DNA from: Abiotrophia sp965245735
GTDB taxonomy: Bacteria > Bacillota > Bacilli > Lactobacillales > Aerococcaceae
Reading direction: 5' to 3'
DNA: 64,000 nucleotides
Assembly (NCBI GenBank): GCA_965245735.1
Contig: CBDFAX010000008.1
Location: forward strand, 1-64,000
Positions within the stretch are counted from its first letter, which is position 1, and the number at the start of each line of letters is the position of its first letter. Of the stretch, positions 50,282-59,430 are shown piece by piece. The notes under the pieces were generated by a model that saw nothing but the letters and a program-made list of their open reading frames with translations, had not been told where the DNA came from and did no database searches. The position numbers were made by a program, and so were the translations under genes.

Positions 50282-51433
50282 ATGCATTTTTCGATTAACC
50301 GTGATTACTTCATTAATCAACTCAACCATGTAGCACGGGCTATTCCAGGTAAAGCAGCTATTCCTGTCTTAACTGGTATGAAATTAGAGCTTAAATCAGA
50401 TCGATTGATTTTAACTGGTAGTGACGCTAGCATTTCCATTGAAAGTGTCATTGAAACAAGTCAAGAGGCAGCTCAACTTCAAGTTACTAGACCAGGTAGT
50501 ATTGTCTTATCAGCACGTCTCTTCATTGATATTGTGCGCAAGCTACCAACTAATCAGGTAGAGATTGAAGTGCAAGACCACTATAATGTTCAATTAACAT
50601 CAGGTAAAGCGGTCTTTACCATTCAAGGGGTAGACAGTAGCCAATACCCTGTCTTACCGGAAACAGATGAAGATAAGCCTGTCACCTTACCAGGTCTACT
50701 ATTTAAGAAGTTAATCAACCAAACCATCTTCTCTGCCTCCAACCAAGAAAACCGTCCAATTTTAACTGGTTTGAACCTTTCTTTCCATGATGGTTACTTG
50801 ACTGGGGTTGCAACTGATAGTCATCGCTTGAGTAAACGCGATATTCCAATTAAGGATCTCAATCCAAGTCTCAAGGGACTTAATATTACCATTCCTAAGA
50901 AAACAGTGATTGAGTTGACTCGTATCTTAGATGACGAAACCAACGTGACTTTCTATGTTATGGCTCAGCAATTAGTTTTCCATTTTGATAATCTAGTCAT
51001 TTACTCTCGTTTACTAGAAGGAACTTTCCCAGATACTAGCCGCTTAATTCCAACTACTTACAATACAGAATTAACCGTCAACACCCAATCCTTCAGCCAA
51101 GCTTTGGAGCGGGCAGCGCTCTTAGTTCATGTGGCTAAGTCTAATGTGGTTCAACTCAAAATGAGTCAAGGCAGTGTAGCGCTTCTAGTACAAGGTATTT
51201 CAATTGGTCAGTCTACCGAGGAGTTAAGCTATGATAGCTTGGAAGGGGACGACTTAACAATTGCCTTCAACCCTGATTATATGCGTGATGCCGTCAAATC
51301 ATTTGGTGATACCACCATTAAATTAGGCTTTATCTCAGGTGAACGGCCATTATTGCTCCGTGAAGATAAAGTTGAAGAAGGTCACAATGACTTGATCCAA
51401 CTCTTAACGCCAATCCGTACTCACCACGCATAA
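50282..51433 (+). CDS. dnaN: DNA polymerase III beta subunit (sliding clamp)
   Basis: 383 residues with three repeats of the clamp fold. It begins MHFSINRDYFINQLNHVARAI and ends with the LLTPIRTH-type tail (IQLLTPIRTHHA) that closes the hydrophobic partner pocket. GGAGTCG precedes the ATG. A terminator follows. Confidence 0.97.
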   Translation: MHFSINRDYFINQLNHVARAIPGKAAIPVLTGMKLELKSDRLILTGSDASISIESVIETSQEAAQLQVTRPGSIVLSARLFIDIVRKLPTNQVEIEVQDHYNVQLTSGKAVFTIQGVDSSQYPVLPETDEDKPVTLPGLLFKKLINQTIFSASNQENRPILTGLNLSFHDGYLTGVATDSHRLSKRDIPIKDLNPSLKGLNITIPKKTVIELTRILDDETNVTFYVMAQQLVFHFDNLVIYSRLLEGTFPDTSRLIPTTYNTELTVNTQSFSQALERAALLVHVAKSNVVQLKMSQGSVALLVQGISIGQSTEELSYDSLEGDDLTIAFNPDYMRDAVKSFGDTTIKLGFISGERPLLLREDKVEEGHNDLIQLLTPIRTHHA

Positions 51434-51445
51434 AAATCTAAAACT

Positions 51446-51476
51446 AAAAAAAAGCGCCTTTTTAGGCGTTTTTTTA
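51446..51476 (+). terminator. Terminator of dnaN
   Basis: Short stem AACGCC-type (GCGCC/GGCG) with a six-base T-rich loop and seven T. Confidence 0.75.
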
Positions 51477-51510
51477 TTTAGCTAACTATGGGGCTTATTT
51501 GCCAGAAAAA

Positions 51511-51539
51511 TTGCTTAAATCGAAAAAAAAGAGTATAAT
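51511..51539 (+). promoter_or_regulatory. Promoter of yaaA-recF-gyrB-gyrA
   Basis: TTGCTT (51511-51516), 17-base spacer, TATAAT (51534-51539). Confidence 0.82.
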
Positions 51540-51582
51540 TAGAGGGTAAAGGTCTAAAATCAAGATAGGTTAAGGTGATAAA

Positions 51583-51813
51583 ATGGCAAGACAAGAAATA
51601 AGCATTGAGTCAGATTTCATTACCCTAGGACAGGTATTGAAAAATGAAGGCATCATTGCAACAGGTGGCCAAGCCAAATGGTTTCTGTCAGAAGAAAAGG
51701 TCTTGGTGAATCAGGAGCAGGAAACACGCCGAGGGCGTAAGCTCTATCCAGGGGATCAGGTCACCATTCCGGCTTTGGATTTTGATGCCTTGATGGTTGC
51801 AGATGAAGCTTAA
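51583..51813 (+). CDS. S4-domain RNA-binding protein (YaaA/RlbA-like)
   Basis: 76 residues forming a single S4 fold: FITLGQVLKNEGIIATGGQAKWFLSEEKVLVNQEQETRRGRKLYPGDQV. It is found between dnaN and recF in most Firmicutes and is linked to ribosome assembly in Bacillus. It overlaps the start of recF. Confidence 0.9.
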   Translation: MARQEISIESDFITLGQVLKNEGIIATGGQAKWFLSEEKVLVNQEQETRRGRKLYPGDQVTIPALDFDALMVADEA

Positions 51814-52957
51814 GACCTTAAAGTTAAGCCATTTTCGTAATTACCAAGGGATTGAGCTTTGCCTAGGACCAGGTTTAACTATTCTGACAGGTGAAAATGC
51901 CCAGGGCAAGACCAACCTCTTAGAATCGATTTTTCTCTTGTCTTTGGCTAAAAGTCACCGAACGAATCATGACAGCGAAATGATTGAGTGGGACCAAGAA
52001 CAAGCAAGGATTGAAGCGGTCATCGAGACTAAAAACTATGAAATTCCCCTGGCTTTAACCTTGACCAAAAAGGGCAAGGTAGCTCAGGTTAATTACCTAG
52101 ATCAATCGAAGCTTAGCCATTTTGTGGGGCAATTCAATACGGTGCTATTTGCGCCAGAAGATATGCAACTAATCAAGGGGGCACCTAATTTACGGCGTCG
52201 TTTCCTAGACATCGAGTTAGGTCAGGCCAATCCCATTTATCTTAATCACCTCTTAACCTATCAGCGTTTGCTTAAACAGCGCAATAGCTACCTCAAGCAG
52301 GAGGGACGGGGCAAGAAATTCGATCAAGTCTTCTTTGAAATTTTGACTGAACAACTATGCCAAGAAGGTGCACATTTGATTCAATATCGCATGGAATTTC
52401 TTGAAAAATTAGGGCAAATCGCTAGTCCTATCCATCAGAATCTATCCAATGGTCGTGACCAGTTGCATCTTGAATATGTCAATGGTAGCCAAGTATATCA
52501 ATCTTTATCCTTAGAGGAAAGAATCAAGCAACTCCTCGATCAAGCTAGCACTTATGCCAGTCGTGAGCGTGATCAAGGAACGACCTTGTTTGGGCCTCAC
52601 CGCGATGATTTTATGACCTATGTAAATGATAAAAAAGCCCAATTTTTCGGGTCTCAGGGTCAGCAACGTACCATTGTCTTGAGTTTAAAACTTGCTGAAA
52701 TTGAGCTTATTAAACAAGCAAGAGGCGAATATCCCGTTCTACTCTTAGATGATGTCTTATCAGAGCTAGATGATGATCGCCAACATATTTTGATGTCTTA
52801 TATTAAAGATAAGGTCCAGACCATCCTGACGACTGCGACGATTAAGGGCCTTAAACTACATCAGTTGCCTCATGCCGAGATTTTCTATATCTCAGCAGGT
52901 AACATCAGTAAAGGAGAACACTATGACGGAACAAATGCAAGCACCCCAACAGTATGA
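51803..52957 (+). CDS. recF: DNA replication and repair protein RecF
   Basis: 384 residues. SMC-like ATPase: Walker A LTGENAQGKTNLLE, signature GSQGQQRTIVLSLKLAEIEL, Walker B PVLLLDDVLSELDDDRQ. It loads RecA at gaps. The ATG at 51803 lies in the end of the S4 gene; the C-terminus overlaps gyrB by 35 bases, so the genes are tightly coupled. Confidence 0.95.
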   Translation: MKLKTLKLSHFRNYQGIELCLGPGLTILTGENAQGKTNLLESIFLLSLAKSHRTNHDSEMIEWDQEQARIEAVIETKNYEIPLALTLTKKGKVAQVNYLDQSKLSHFVGQFNTVLFAPEDMQLIKGAPNLRRRFLDIELGQANPIYLNHLLTYQRLLKQRNSYLKQEGRGKKFDQVFFEILTEQLCQEGAHLIQYRMEFLEKLGQIASPIHQNLSNGRDQLHLEYVNGSQVYQSLSLEERIKQLLDQASTYASRERDQGTTLFGPHRDDFMTYVNDKKAQFFGSQGQQRTIVLSLKLAEIELIKQARGEYPVLLLDDVLSELDDDRQHILMSYIKDKVQTILTTATIKGLKLHQLPHAEIFYISAGNISKGEHYDGTNASTPTV

Positions 52958-54845
52958 TGCGGGTCAGATTCAGGTCTTAGAAGGTTTAGAAGCCGTCCGC
53001 AAGCGTCCCGGTATGTATATCGGGTCTACCTCGATTGTCGGTTTACACCACTTAGTTTGGGAAATTGTGGATAACTCAATCGACGAAGCCTTGGCTGGTT
53101 ATTGTGATCATATCGAAGTAACCATTGAAGCCAATAATAGTATTACCGTTCAAGATAATGGGCGGGGGATTCCTGTTGATATTCAACCTCAAACAGGCCG
53201 TCCAGCGGTTGAGACCGTCTTTACGGTCCTCCATGCCGGTGGTAAATTTGGCGGTGGCGGTTATAAGGTATCGGGGGGTCTCCATGGTGTGGGGGCGTCT
53301 GTCGTAAACGCCTTGTCTACTGAATTAACCGTTCAAGTTTCGCGTGACGGGAAACTCTATCAACAACGTTACCATCGTGGAGCTGTTGAAGGCGACCTCG
53401 AAGTTATTGGACAGGCTACAGAAACAGGGACTAAGGTCAACTTCTTACCAGACCCTGCTATCTTTACTGAAACAACGGTCTTTGAATATGATCGTTTGAA
53501 GAAACGAATTCGCGAGTTAGCCTTCCTTAACAAGGGTTTACGGATTACCATTGAAGATAAGCGTCTGGATCAAGAAGAAAAAGATAGCTTCCACTATGAA
53601 GGTGGGATTAAGAGCTATGTACAACACCTCAATCAACATAAGACGCCAATTTTTGAAGAACCAATTTACATTGAAGGCGAAGTCGATGATATCCAAGTCG
53701 AAATTTCCATGCAGTATACGGATAGTTATCATACAACTATTCTGTCCTTTGCCAACAATATTCACACCCATGAGGGTGGGTCTCACGAAGCCGGCTTTAA
53801 GACGGGTTTAACGCGTGTTATCAATGATTATGCACGTAAGATGAACTTAATCAAGGATAATGACGAGAATCTAACCGGTGAAGATGTCCGTGAAGGTTTA
53901 ACCTTGGTTCTCTCTATCAAACACCCAGATCCTCAATTTGAGGGGCAAACCAAGACAAAATTAGGTAACTCCGAAGTACGGGCCATCACAGACCGACTCT
54001 TCTCCAATGGGTTTGATGTTTACCTGATGGAAAATCCTAAAGTGGCACGTATTATTGTCGATAAAGGGATTTTAGCGGCTAAGGCTCGTATGGCGGCTAA
54101 GCGTGCACGGGAAATGACAAGACGTAAGTCAGTCATGGAAATTAGTAACCTACCGGGTAAATTAGCTGACTGTTCTAGCCGTGAAGCGGAACTCTGCGAA
54201 TTATTTATCGTCGAGGGGGACTCAGCCGGCGGTTCAGCTAAGCAGGGTCGTTCGCGTATGTACCAAGCCATTTTACCTATTCGTGGTAAAATCCTCAACG
54301 TTGAAAAAGCGTCCATGGATAAAATTCTTAATAACGAAGAAATCCGTTCCCTCTTTACTGCCATGGGAACAGGCTTCGGGGGAGAATTCGATGTAGCTAA
54401 AGCTCGTTATCATAAGCTTATTCTTATGACCGATGCGGACGTCGATGGGGCTCACATCAGAACCTTACTCCTGACCTTGATTTATCGCTATATGCGTCCA
54501 CTTTTAGATGCAGGTTATGTTTATATTGCTAAACCACCGCTCTATCAAGTTAAACAAGGTAAGCGTGCTATTTACCTAGATACTGATGCGGAACTCAAGG
54601 AGTGGCAAGAAGAAAATCCTAACGCGCGTTACACCATTCAGCGCTATAAGGGTCTTGGGGAAATGAACGAAGACCAATTATGGGAAACAACCATGAATCC
54701 AGAAAATCGCCGTATGTTACAGGTGACGGTGGAAGATGCTATTGAAGCAGAAGCCGTCCTGGAAATGTTGATGGGTGACGATGTAGAACCACGGCGGGCC
54801 TTCATTGAAGATAATGCTGTCTATGTCGAAAACCTTGATATCTAG
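52923..54845 (+). CDS. gyrB: DNA gyrase subunit B
   Basis: 640 residues. GHKL ATPase (VDNSIDEALAGYCDHI, DNGRGIPV, GGLHGVGASVVNAL) and a TOPRIM domain (EGDSAGGSAKQGRSR, LMTDADVDGAHIRTLLLTLIYR) with the KRYKGLGEMN-type segment (QRYKGLGEMNEDQLWETTMNP). The start at 52923 follows AAAGGAG; further upstream codons lie inside recF. Confidence 0.98.
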   Translation: MTEQMQAPQQYDAGQIQVLEGLEAVRKRPGMYIGSTSIVGLHHLVWEIVDNSIDEALAGYCDHIEVTIEANNSITVQDNGRGIPVDIQPQTGRPAVETVFTVLHAGGKFGGGGYKVSGGLHGVGASVVNALSTELTVQVSRDGKLYQQRYHRGAVEGDLEVIGQATETGTKVNFLPDPAIFTETTVFEYDRLKKRIRELAFLNKGLRITIEDKRLDQEEKDSFHYEGGIKSYVQHLNQHKTPIFEEPIYIEGEVDDIQVEISMQYTDSYHTTILSFANNIHTHEGGSHEAGFKTGLTRVINDYARKMNLIKDNDENLTGEDVREGLTLVLSIKHPDPQFEGQTKTKLGNSEVRAITDRLFSNGFDVYLMENPKVARIIVDKGILAAKARMAAKRAREMTRRKSVMEISNLPGKLADCSSREAELCELFIVEGDSAGGSAKQGRSRMYQAILPIRGKILNVEKASMDKILNNEEIRSLFTAMGTGFGGEFDVAKARYHKLILMTDADVDGAHIRTLLLTLIYRYMRPLLDAGYVYIAKPPLYQVKQGKRAIYLDTDAELKEWQEENPNARYTIQRYKGLGEMNEDQLWETTMNPENRRMLQVTVEDAIEAEAVLEMLMGDDVEPRRAFIEDNAVYVENLDI

Positions 54846-54877
54846 CAGGCTGCGACAAGGAGAAAGGAACTAATAGT

Positions 54878-57394
54878 ATGAGTGAAAGCTTTGATCATAC
54901 ACCGCATAATTATGAGGTCGTCAATCTCTCTAACGAGATGCGGACATCCTTCTTAGATTATGCTATGAGTGTCATCGTCTCTCGGGCCTTGCCTGATGTA
55001 CGTGACGGGCTCAAACCAGTTCACCGCCGTATTCTCTACGGGATGAATGAGATGGGTGTGACTCCGGATAAACCATATAAGAAATCAGCTCGTATCGTCG
55101 GGGACGTTATGGGTAAATATCACCCACACGGGGACTCGGCGATTTATGAAGCCATGGTCCGGATGGCTCAACCTTTTAGTTATCGGGAACTACTAGTTGA
55201 TGGGCATGGTAACTTTGGTTCTGTCGATGGCGACGGGGCAGCCGCGATGCGGTATACTGAAGCGCGTATGTCTAAGATTGCCATGGAAATGCTCAAAGAT
55301 ATCAATAAGGATACCGTTGATTTCAAGGATAACTATTCTCAAGAAGAAAAAGAACCTGTAACCCTCCCCTCTCGTTTCCCTAACGTCTTAGTCAACGGGG
55401 CAGCCGGGATTGCGGTCGGGATGGCAACTAATATTCCGCCTCATAACTTAGGTGAAACCATTGATGCCCTCAGTCTCTTGATGAAAAATCCAGAGGTGTC
55501 AGTTAATGAGCTGATGGAAGCTTTACCTGGACCTGACTTTCCAACAGGTGGGATTGTCATGGGTAAATCAGGAATCCGCAAGGCCTATCAAACTGGTAAA
55601 GGCAAGATTATTGTTCGCAGTCGCGTCGAAATCGAGCAAATGGCTCATGACAAGGAACGAATTGTTGTGACCGAGATTCCCTATGGGGTCAACAAGGCTA
55701 AGTTAGTAGAGCGGATTGCTGAATTAGCTCGGGAGAAAAAAATTGAAGGGATTACCTATGTGGCCGATGAATCTGGTCGTGAAGGTATGCGGATTGTCGT
55801 AGAAGTACGACGCGACACCAGTGCCAATGTCGTGCTCAACAATCTCTATAAATACACCGCCCTTCAAGTTACTTTTGGCTTCAATATGTTAGCTATCGAC
55901 AAGGGCGTTCCGAAGATCATGAGCCTCAAGGAAATCTTGACCAAGTATTTGGAGTACCAAATCGAAGTCATTCGTCGTCGGACTGAGTTTGAAAAACGCA
56001 AAGCCGAAGATCGTGCTCACATCTTAGAAGGTTTGCGTAAGGCATTAGACTTCATTGATGAGATTATTGCCATTATTCGTGGCTCTCACGACACAGAAGT
56101 GGCCAAGGCTCAGTTAATTGAACGTTTTGAATTTTCGCCAATTCAGGCCCAAGCAATCCTAGACATGCGTCTGGCTCGCTTGACTGGTTTGGAACGTGAG
56201 AAGATTGAAGCAGAATATAACGATTTAATGGAATTAATTCGTCGCTTAACTGAGATTTTAAGTTCAGAGGCCAACATTATGGCTATTATTGAAGACGAAT
56301 TGGCAGATATCAAGAATCGTTTCCCAAGTGAACGTCGGACGGAATTACGTGTTGGCGAATTAACCAGTATCGAAGATGAAGACTTGATTGAGGAAGAAGA
56401 TGTCTTGATTGCCTTGACCTCTAATGGTTACATCAAACGTATGACCCAGGATGAATTCCAAGTCCAAAACCGTGGTGGCCGTGGGGTCAAAGGCATGGGG
56501 ATGAGTGATAACGACAATATCCAAACCCTCGTTTCCTGCTCGACTCACGACAGCCTACTCTTCTTCACCAATAAAGGGAAAGTCTACCAAAGTAAAGGTT
56601 ATGATATTCCTGAATATGGTCGGACTGCCAAGGGGATTCCAGTGGTCAACCTCCTCAATATCGAGAAGGAAGAATACGTTAAGGAAATCATTGCCCTTCA
56701 TCCAAGTGAAGAAGATCAATACCTCTTCTTCGTCACTAAGAATGGTATTGTGAAGCGTTCCGATGTCAGCGCCTATGCTAACATCCGCAATAATGGTTTG
56801 ATTGCCCTTAATATGCGCGAAGACGATGAATTAATCAACGTCCTAGTCACAAACGGTCAGCAAAACATTATTATCGGTAGCCACAATGGTTATGCTATGA
56901 CTTTCGCAGAAACAGATGCCCGTATCATGGGCCGGACAGCGACTGGGGTACGTGGGATGAAACTGCGTGAGGGTGACTATGTTGTTGGGGCGGCCGTCTT
57001 AAACCCTGAATCTAATGTTTTAGTTGTAACCGAGCGTGGTTATGGTAAGCAAACCCCAGCTAGCGAGTATGCTGTTAAGAACCGAGGCGGTAAAGGGATT
57101 AAGACCTCTAATATTTCTGCTAAATCCGGTCAGCTTGCTGGTATTGTAGCGACTGAAGGTGATGAGGACCTCATGGTGATGACAGATCAAGGGGTTGTGA
57201 TCCGCTTCAATATTGCCAGCATCTCTGTTACTTCACGCGCTACTCTTGGGGTCAAAATGATTCGTCTAGATGATGGAGCTAAGGTAAGCTCTATTACCAA
57301 GATTATGAAGACAGGTGAAGAAACTCAAGAACTGGCTGAAACAGAAGTAGATACCGAAGAAGCCAAGGATGACTCGGATTCTGAAGAAGAATAA
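54878..57394 (+). CDS. gyrA: DNA gyrase subunit A
   Basis: 838 residues. The catalytic tyrosine is in AAAMRYTEARM (about residue 124). The quinolone-determining region reads HPHGDSAIYEAMVRMAQ, with Ser and Glu at the positions where resistance changes occur, so it looks wild type. The C-terminal beta-propeller has the GyrA box (QNRGGRGVKGM). It ends in an acidic tail. It is 33 bases after gyrB and followed by a terminator. Confidence 0.98.
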   Translation: MSESFDHTPHNYEVVNLSNEMRTSFLDYAMSVIVSRALPDVRDGLKPVHRRILYGMNEMGVTPDKPYKKSARIVGDVMGKYHPHGDSAIYEAMVRMAQPFSYRELLVDGHGNFGSVDGDGAAAMRYTEARMSKIAMEMLKDINKDTVDFKDNYSQEEKEPVTLPSRFPNVLVNGAAGIAVGMATNIPPHNLGETIDALSLLMKNPEVSVNELMEALPGPDFPTGGIVMGKSGIRKAYQTGKGKIIVRSRVEIEQMAHDKERIVVTEIPYGVNKAKLVERIAELAREKKIEGITYVADESGREGMRIVVEVRRDTSANVVLNNLYKYTALQVTFGFNMLAIDKGVPKIMSLKEILTKYLEYQIEVIRRRTEFEKRKAEDRAHILEGLRKALDFIDEIIAIIRGSHDTEVAKAQLIERFEFSPIQAQAILDMRLARLTGLEREKIEAEYNDLMELIRRLTEILSSEANIMAIIEDELADIKNRFPSERRTELRVGELTSIEDEDLIEEEDVLIALTSNGYIKRMTQDEFQVQNRGGRGVKGMGMSDNDNIQTLVSCSTHDSLLFFTNKGKVYQSKGYDIPEYGRTAKGIPVVNLLNIEKEEYVKEIIALHPSEEDQYLFFVTKNGIVKRSDVSAYANIRNNGLIALNMREDDELINVLVTNGQQNIIIGSHNGYAMTFAETDARIMGRTATGVRGMKLREGDYVVGAAVLNPESNVLVVTERGYGKQTPASEYAVKNRGGKGIKTSNISAKSGQLAGIVATEGDEDLMVMTDQGVVIRFNIASISVTSRATLGVKMIRLDDGAKVSSITKIMKTGEETQELAETEVDTEEAKDDSDSEEE

Positions 57395-57405
57395 GAAGGT
57401 TAATT

Positions 57406-57445
57406 AAGAAGTTGGGTCCCTATATTGGGAGCCAACTTCTTTTGT
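57406..57445 (+). terminator. Terminator of gyrB-gyrA
   Basis: AAGAAGTTGG..CCC/GGG..CCAACTTCTT stem with TTTTG. Confidence 0.85.
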
Positions 57446-57528
57446 TGTCTTAGCATAATTTGACATGATAGTTAAGAAGGGATAAGATTAAGACTTAGAG
57501 AAAGGTTTTGAGAGAGGGGGATTATCCT

Positions 57529-58254
57529 ATGAAAACTTGGCAACAAGTCTGGACTCTGGTCGGAGCAAAATTTAAGCAGAGTTTTACGTCTGTCAAAATA
57601 GCACCTATGATATATATAACGATTTTATATCCAGTAATAATGAATTTCATTCTTCCAAACTATGTGAGTCCAATAGAACGACAAGCCTTTGTTATGGTTA
57701 TGTTTTTTTCCTTTTTAGGTAGTGTGTCTCCTATTACGCTTTCTATGTTGAATTTAACTGAGGATAAGGAGCATAAAACTTTACGTATTTTATTAGATAG
57801 TCATGTTAGGCCTTGGGTTTATCTACTGTCCCTAGTCATTATGACACAGATTACTTTGTGGGTGACGGTAATGATAAGCTTGCCTTTAATGAACCTAGAT
57901 TATCAGTATTTAGGCTCTATTTTTGGCATGATTTTCCATTTTGGTATGTGCTTTCTAATTTCTAGCATCTTAGGATTGATTTTTGGTTTAATCTTTGATC
58001 GGTCTGCAACAGCAAATGCTGCTAGTATGGTTCCCATGTTAGCCATAGCCTTTATTCCTTTATTTAGTAGAATGAATGACCATTTAGCAGGATTGATGCC
58101 TTATTTTTATACTGGACGTGCCAATGCCTGGTTACTTCATTTAGATTATGGCGGTTTGGGGATTGATTTGTTGGTTTATGGCGTTTGGCTACTAGCTAGT
58201 CTGATTGTTTTGACAATTTGTTATCGACAAAAACGGAATCGACTCTATCTATAA
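57529..58254 (+). CDS. ABC-2 type permease (first)
   Basis: About 241 residues with six hydrophobic segments. It shares the pattern MNFILP...EDKEHKTLRILLDSHV with the permease at 60282, so the two are paralogues. It starts at the ATG at 57529 after GAGGGGG. It is followed 16 bases later by the LytTR fusion gene. No intact ATPase lies directly beside it, so it may use the ATPase at 59431. Confidence 0.8.
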   Translation: MKTWQQVWTLVGAKFKQSFTSVKIAPMIYITILYPVIMNFILPNYVSPIERQAFVMVMFFSFLGSVSPITLSMLNLTEDKEHKTLRILLDSHVRPWVYLLSLVIMTQITLWVTVMISLPLMNLDYQYLGSIFGMIFHFGMCFLISSILGLIFGLIFDRSATANAASMVPMLAIAFIPLFSRMNDHLAGLMPYFYTGRANAWLLHLDYGGLGIDLLVYGVWLLASLIVLTICYRQKRNRLYL

Positions 58255-58269
58255 AAGGAGGATGAGGCC

Positions 58270-59271
58270 ATGAAGTTATGTGAATGGCAAGATGTGATGA
58301 AGCAGTCGCAGAATGGCATGTTACTCAAGGATTTGAATTTTAGTATTGAAGCAAGGCAGCATCTAGGAATTAAGTTCACGCAAGATGAACGGCAAATATT
58401 CTACGAACTTTTGGTGGAGCGTGAGCGACCAACGAGCGGTCAAATTAGCCGTAGTTTTAAGACGATGGCAAGTTGCCGCTTAGATGACGGAGTCTATGAA
58501 GGTCAGACAGTTAAAGTAGCTGTCACTCTTTTTAGTCGTTTGACTGGCTATGCTGGCAGCTTATCTGAGCTCTATGAGGCCTTCGCCCTATCGGATTTAG
58601 TTAATTATCGTATCAAGGATTTGACGATTGATCAGCGCTATCGTTTGCAACTGCTACGTGCTACTCTTAAGCAACCGGATTTGCTCTACCTAGAAAGTCC
58701 CATTTCGCTACTGAGTCATGACGGTGTGGGGCTCTATCTTAAGGCTTTGGATTATCTCAAGTCTCTCCCTCTAACCCTATTGATTACGGGTACCTCGCTA
58801 GAAGAATTAGTTCTCCTTAATATCGTGACCTATCGTTACCAGGTTCAAGATGGATTAGAATTGGTAGATGTTTCAGAGGAAGAATCGGATTCAGAAGGTA
58901 AGGAAGCAGAGGAATTAACGGCGACTGAACTCAACCGCGTCTTTAAGGTTGCCTGCAAACTCAGTGATAAAACTGTTTACTTTAATCCAAATGAAATAGA
59001 TTATATTGAAAGCATTAATAGTGTATCGACCGTTCAAGTTAATGGCGATTCTTATCCGACTGCCATGACTTTGTCTGATTTAGAAGATAAGTTGAAGCAC
59101 TTTGGCTTCTTCCGTTGTCATCGATCTTACCTGGTTAACCTCCAGCGAATTAACGAATTGGTGTCTTATTCTAAGAATTCTTATACCCTGATTCTCAAAA
59201 AGCCTAAAGAAACGCTCTTACCTCTGTCGCGTAGTCGATTGGACTCTTTGCGACAATTAATTGAATTATAG
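58270..59271 (+). CDS. Degenerate ABC-ATPase domain fused to a C-terminal LytTR DNA-binding domain
   Basis: 333 residues. Residues 1 to ~200 follow the layout of an ABC ATPase but the Walker A glycine-lysine motif is missing (LGIKFTQDERQIFYELLVE stands in its place), and the signature and Walker B (PDLLYLESPISLLS) are decayed. Residues ~225-333 form a LytTR domain: KTVYFNPNEIDYIESINSVSTVQVNGDSYPTAMTLSDLEDKLKHFGFFRCHRSYLVNLQRI..LLPLSRSRLDSLRQLI. It is probably a regulator of the transporter genes around it, with the dead ATPase domain perhaps sensing the permease. A few Firmicutes families have this architecture; I know of no defined function. Confidence 0.8.
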   Translation: MKLCEWQDVMKQSQNGMLLKDLNFSIEARQHLGIKFTQDERQIFYELLVERERPTSGQISRSFKTMASCRLDDGVYEGQTVKVAVTLFSRLTGYAGSLSELYEAFALSDLVNYRIKDLTIDQRYRLQLLRATLKQPDLLYLESPISLLSHDGVGLYLKALDYLKSLPLTLLITGTSLEELVLLNIVTYRYQVQDGLELVDVSEEESDSEGKEAEELTATELNRVFKVACKLSDKTVYFNPNEIDYIESINSVSTVQVNGDSYPTAMTLSDLEDKLKHFGFFRCHRSYLVNLQRINELVSYSKNSYTLILKKPKETLLPLSRSRLDSLRQLIEL

Positions 59272-59285
59272 CCATTTCTGAGGTA

Positions 59286-59332
59286 CCACTCAGCCCATTT
59301 TTTCCACACTTGGGCCGAGTGGGCCTCTTTTT
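59286..59332 (+). terminator. Terminator after the LytTR fusion gene
   Basis: CCACTCAGCCC/GGGCCGAGTGG (one mismatch) followed by GCCTCTTTTT. Confidence 0.8.
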
Positions 59333-59398
59333 GACTTTTTGGCCGTACGATTGGGCGATTTTTTACGTCAAAAGTCAAAAGACGGTGTAGACTATAGT
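59331..59398 (+). promoter_or_regulatory. Regulatory region of the second ABC operon (candidate LytTR target)
   Basis: TTGACTTTT (59331-59339) and AAAAGTCAA (59370-59378) form an inverted repeat, and GTCAAAA is repeated in tandem (59367-59380). A TATAGT -10 (59393-59398) lacks a good -35, which suggests an activator. The LytTR protein encoded just upstream is the obvious candidate. Confidence 0.5.
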
Positions 59399-59430
59399 CA
59401 TCAAAGCAAATACCAGAAGGAGGCAGTCAT

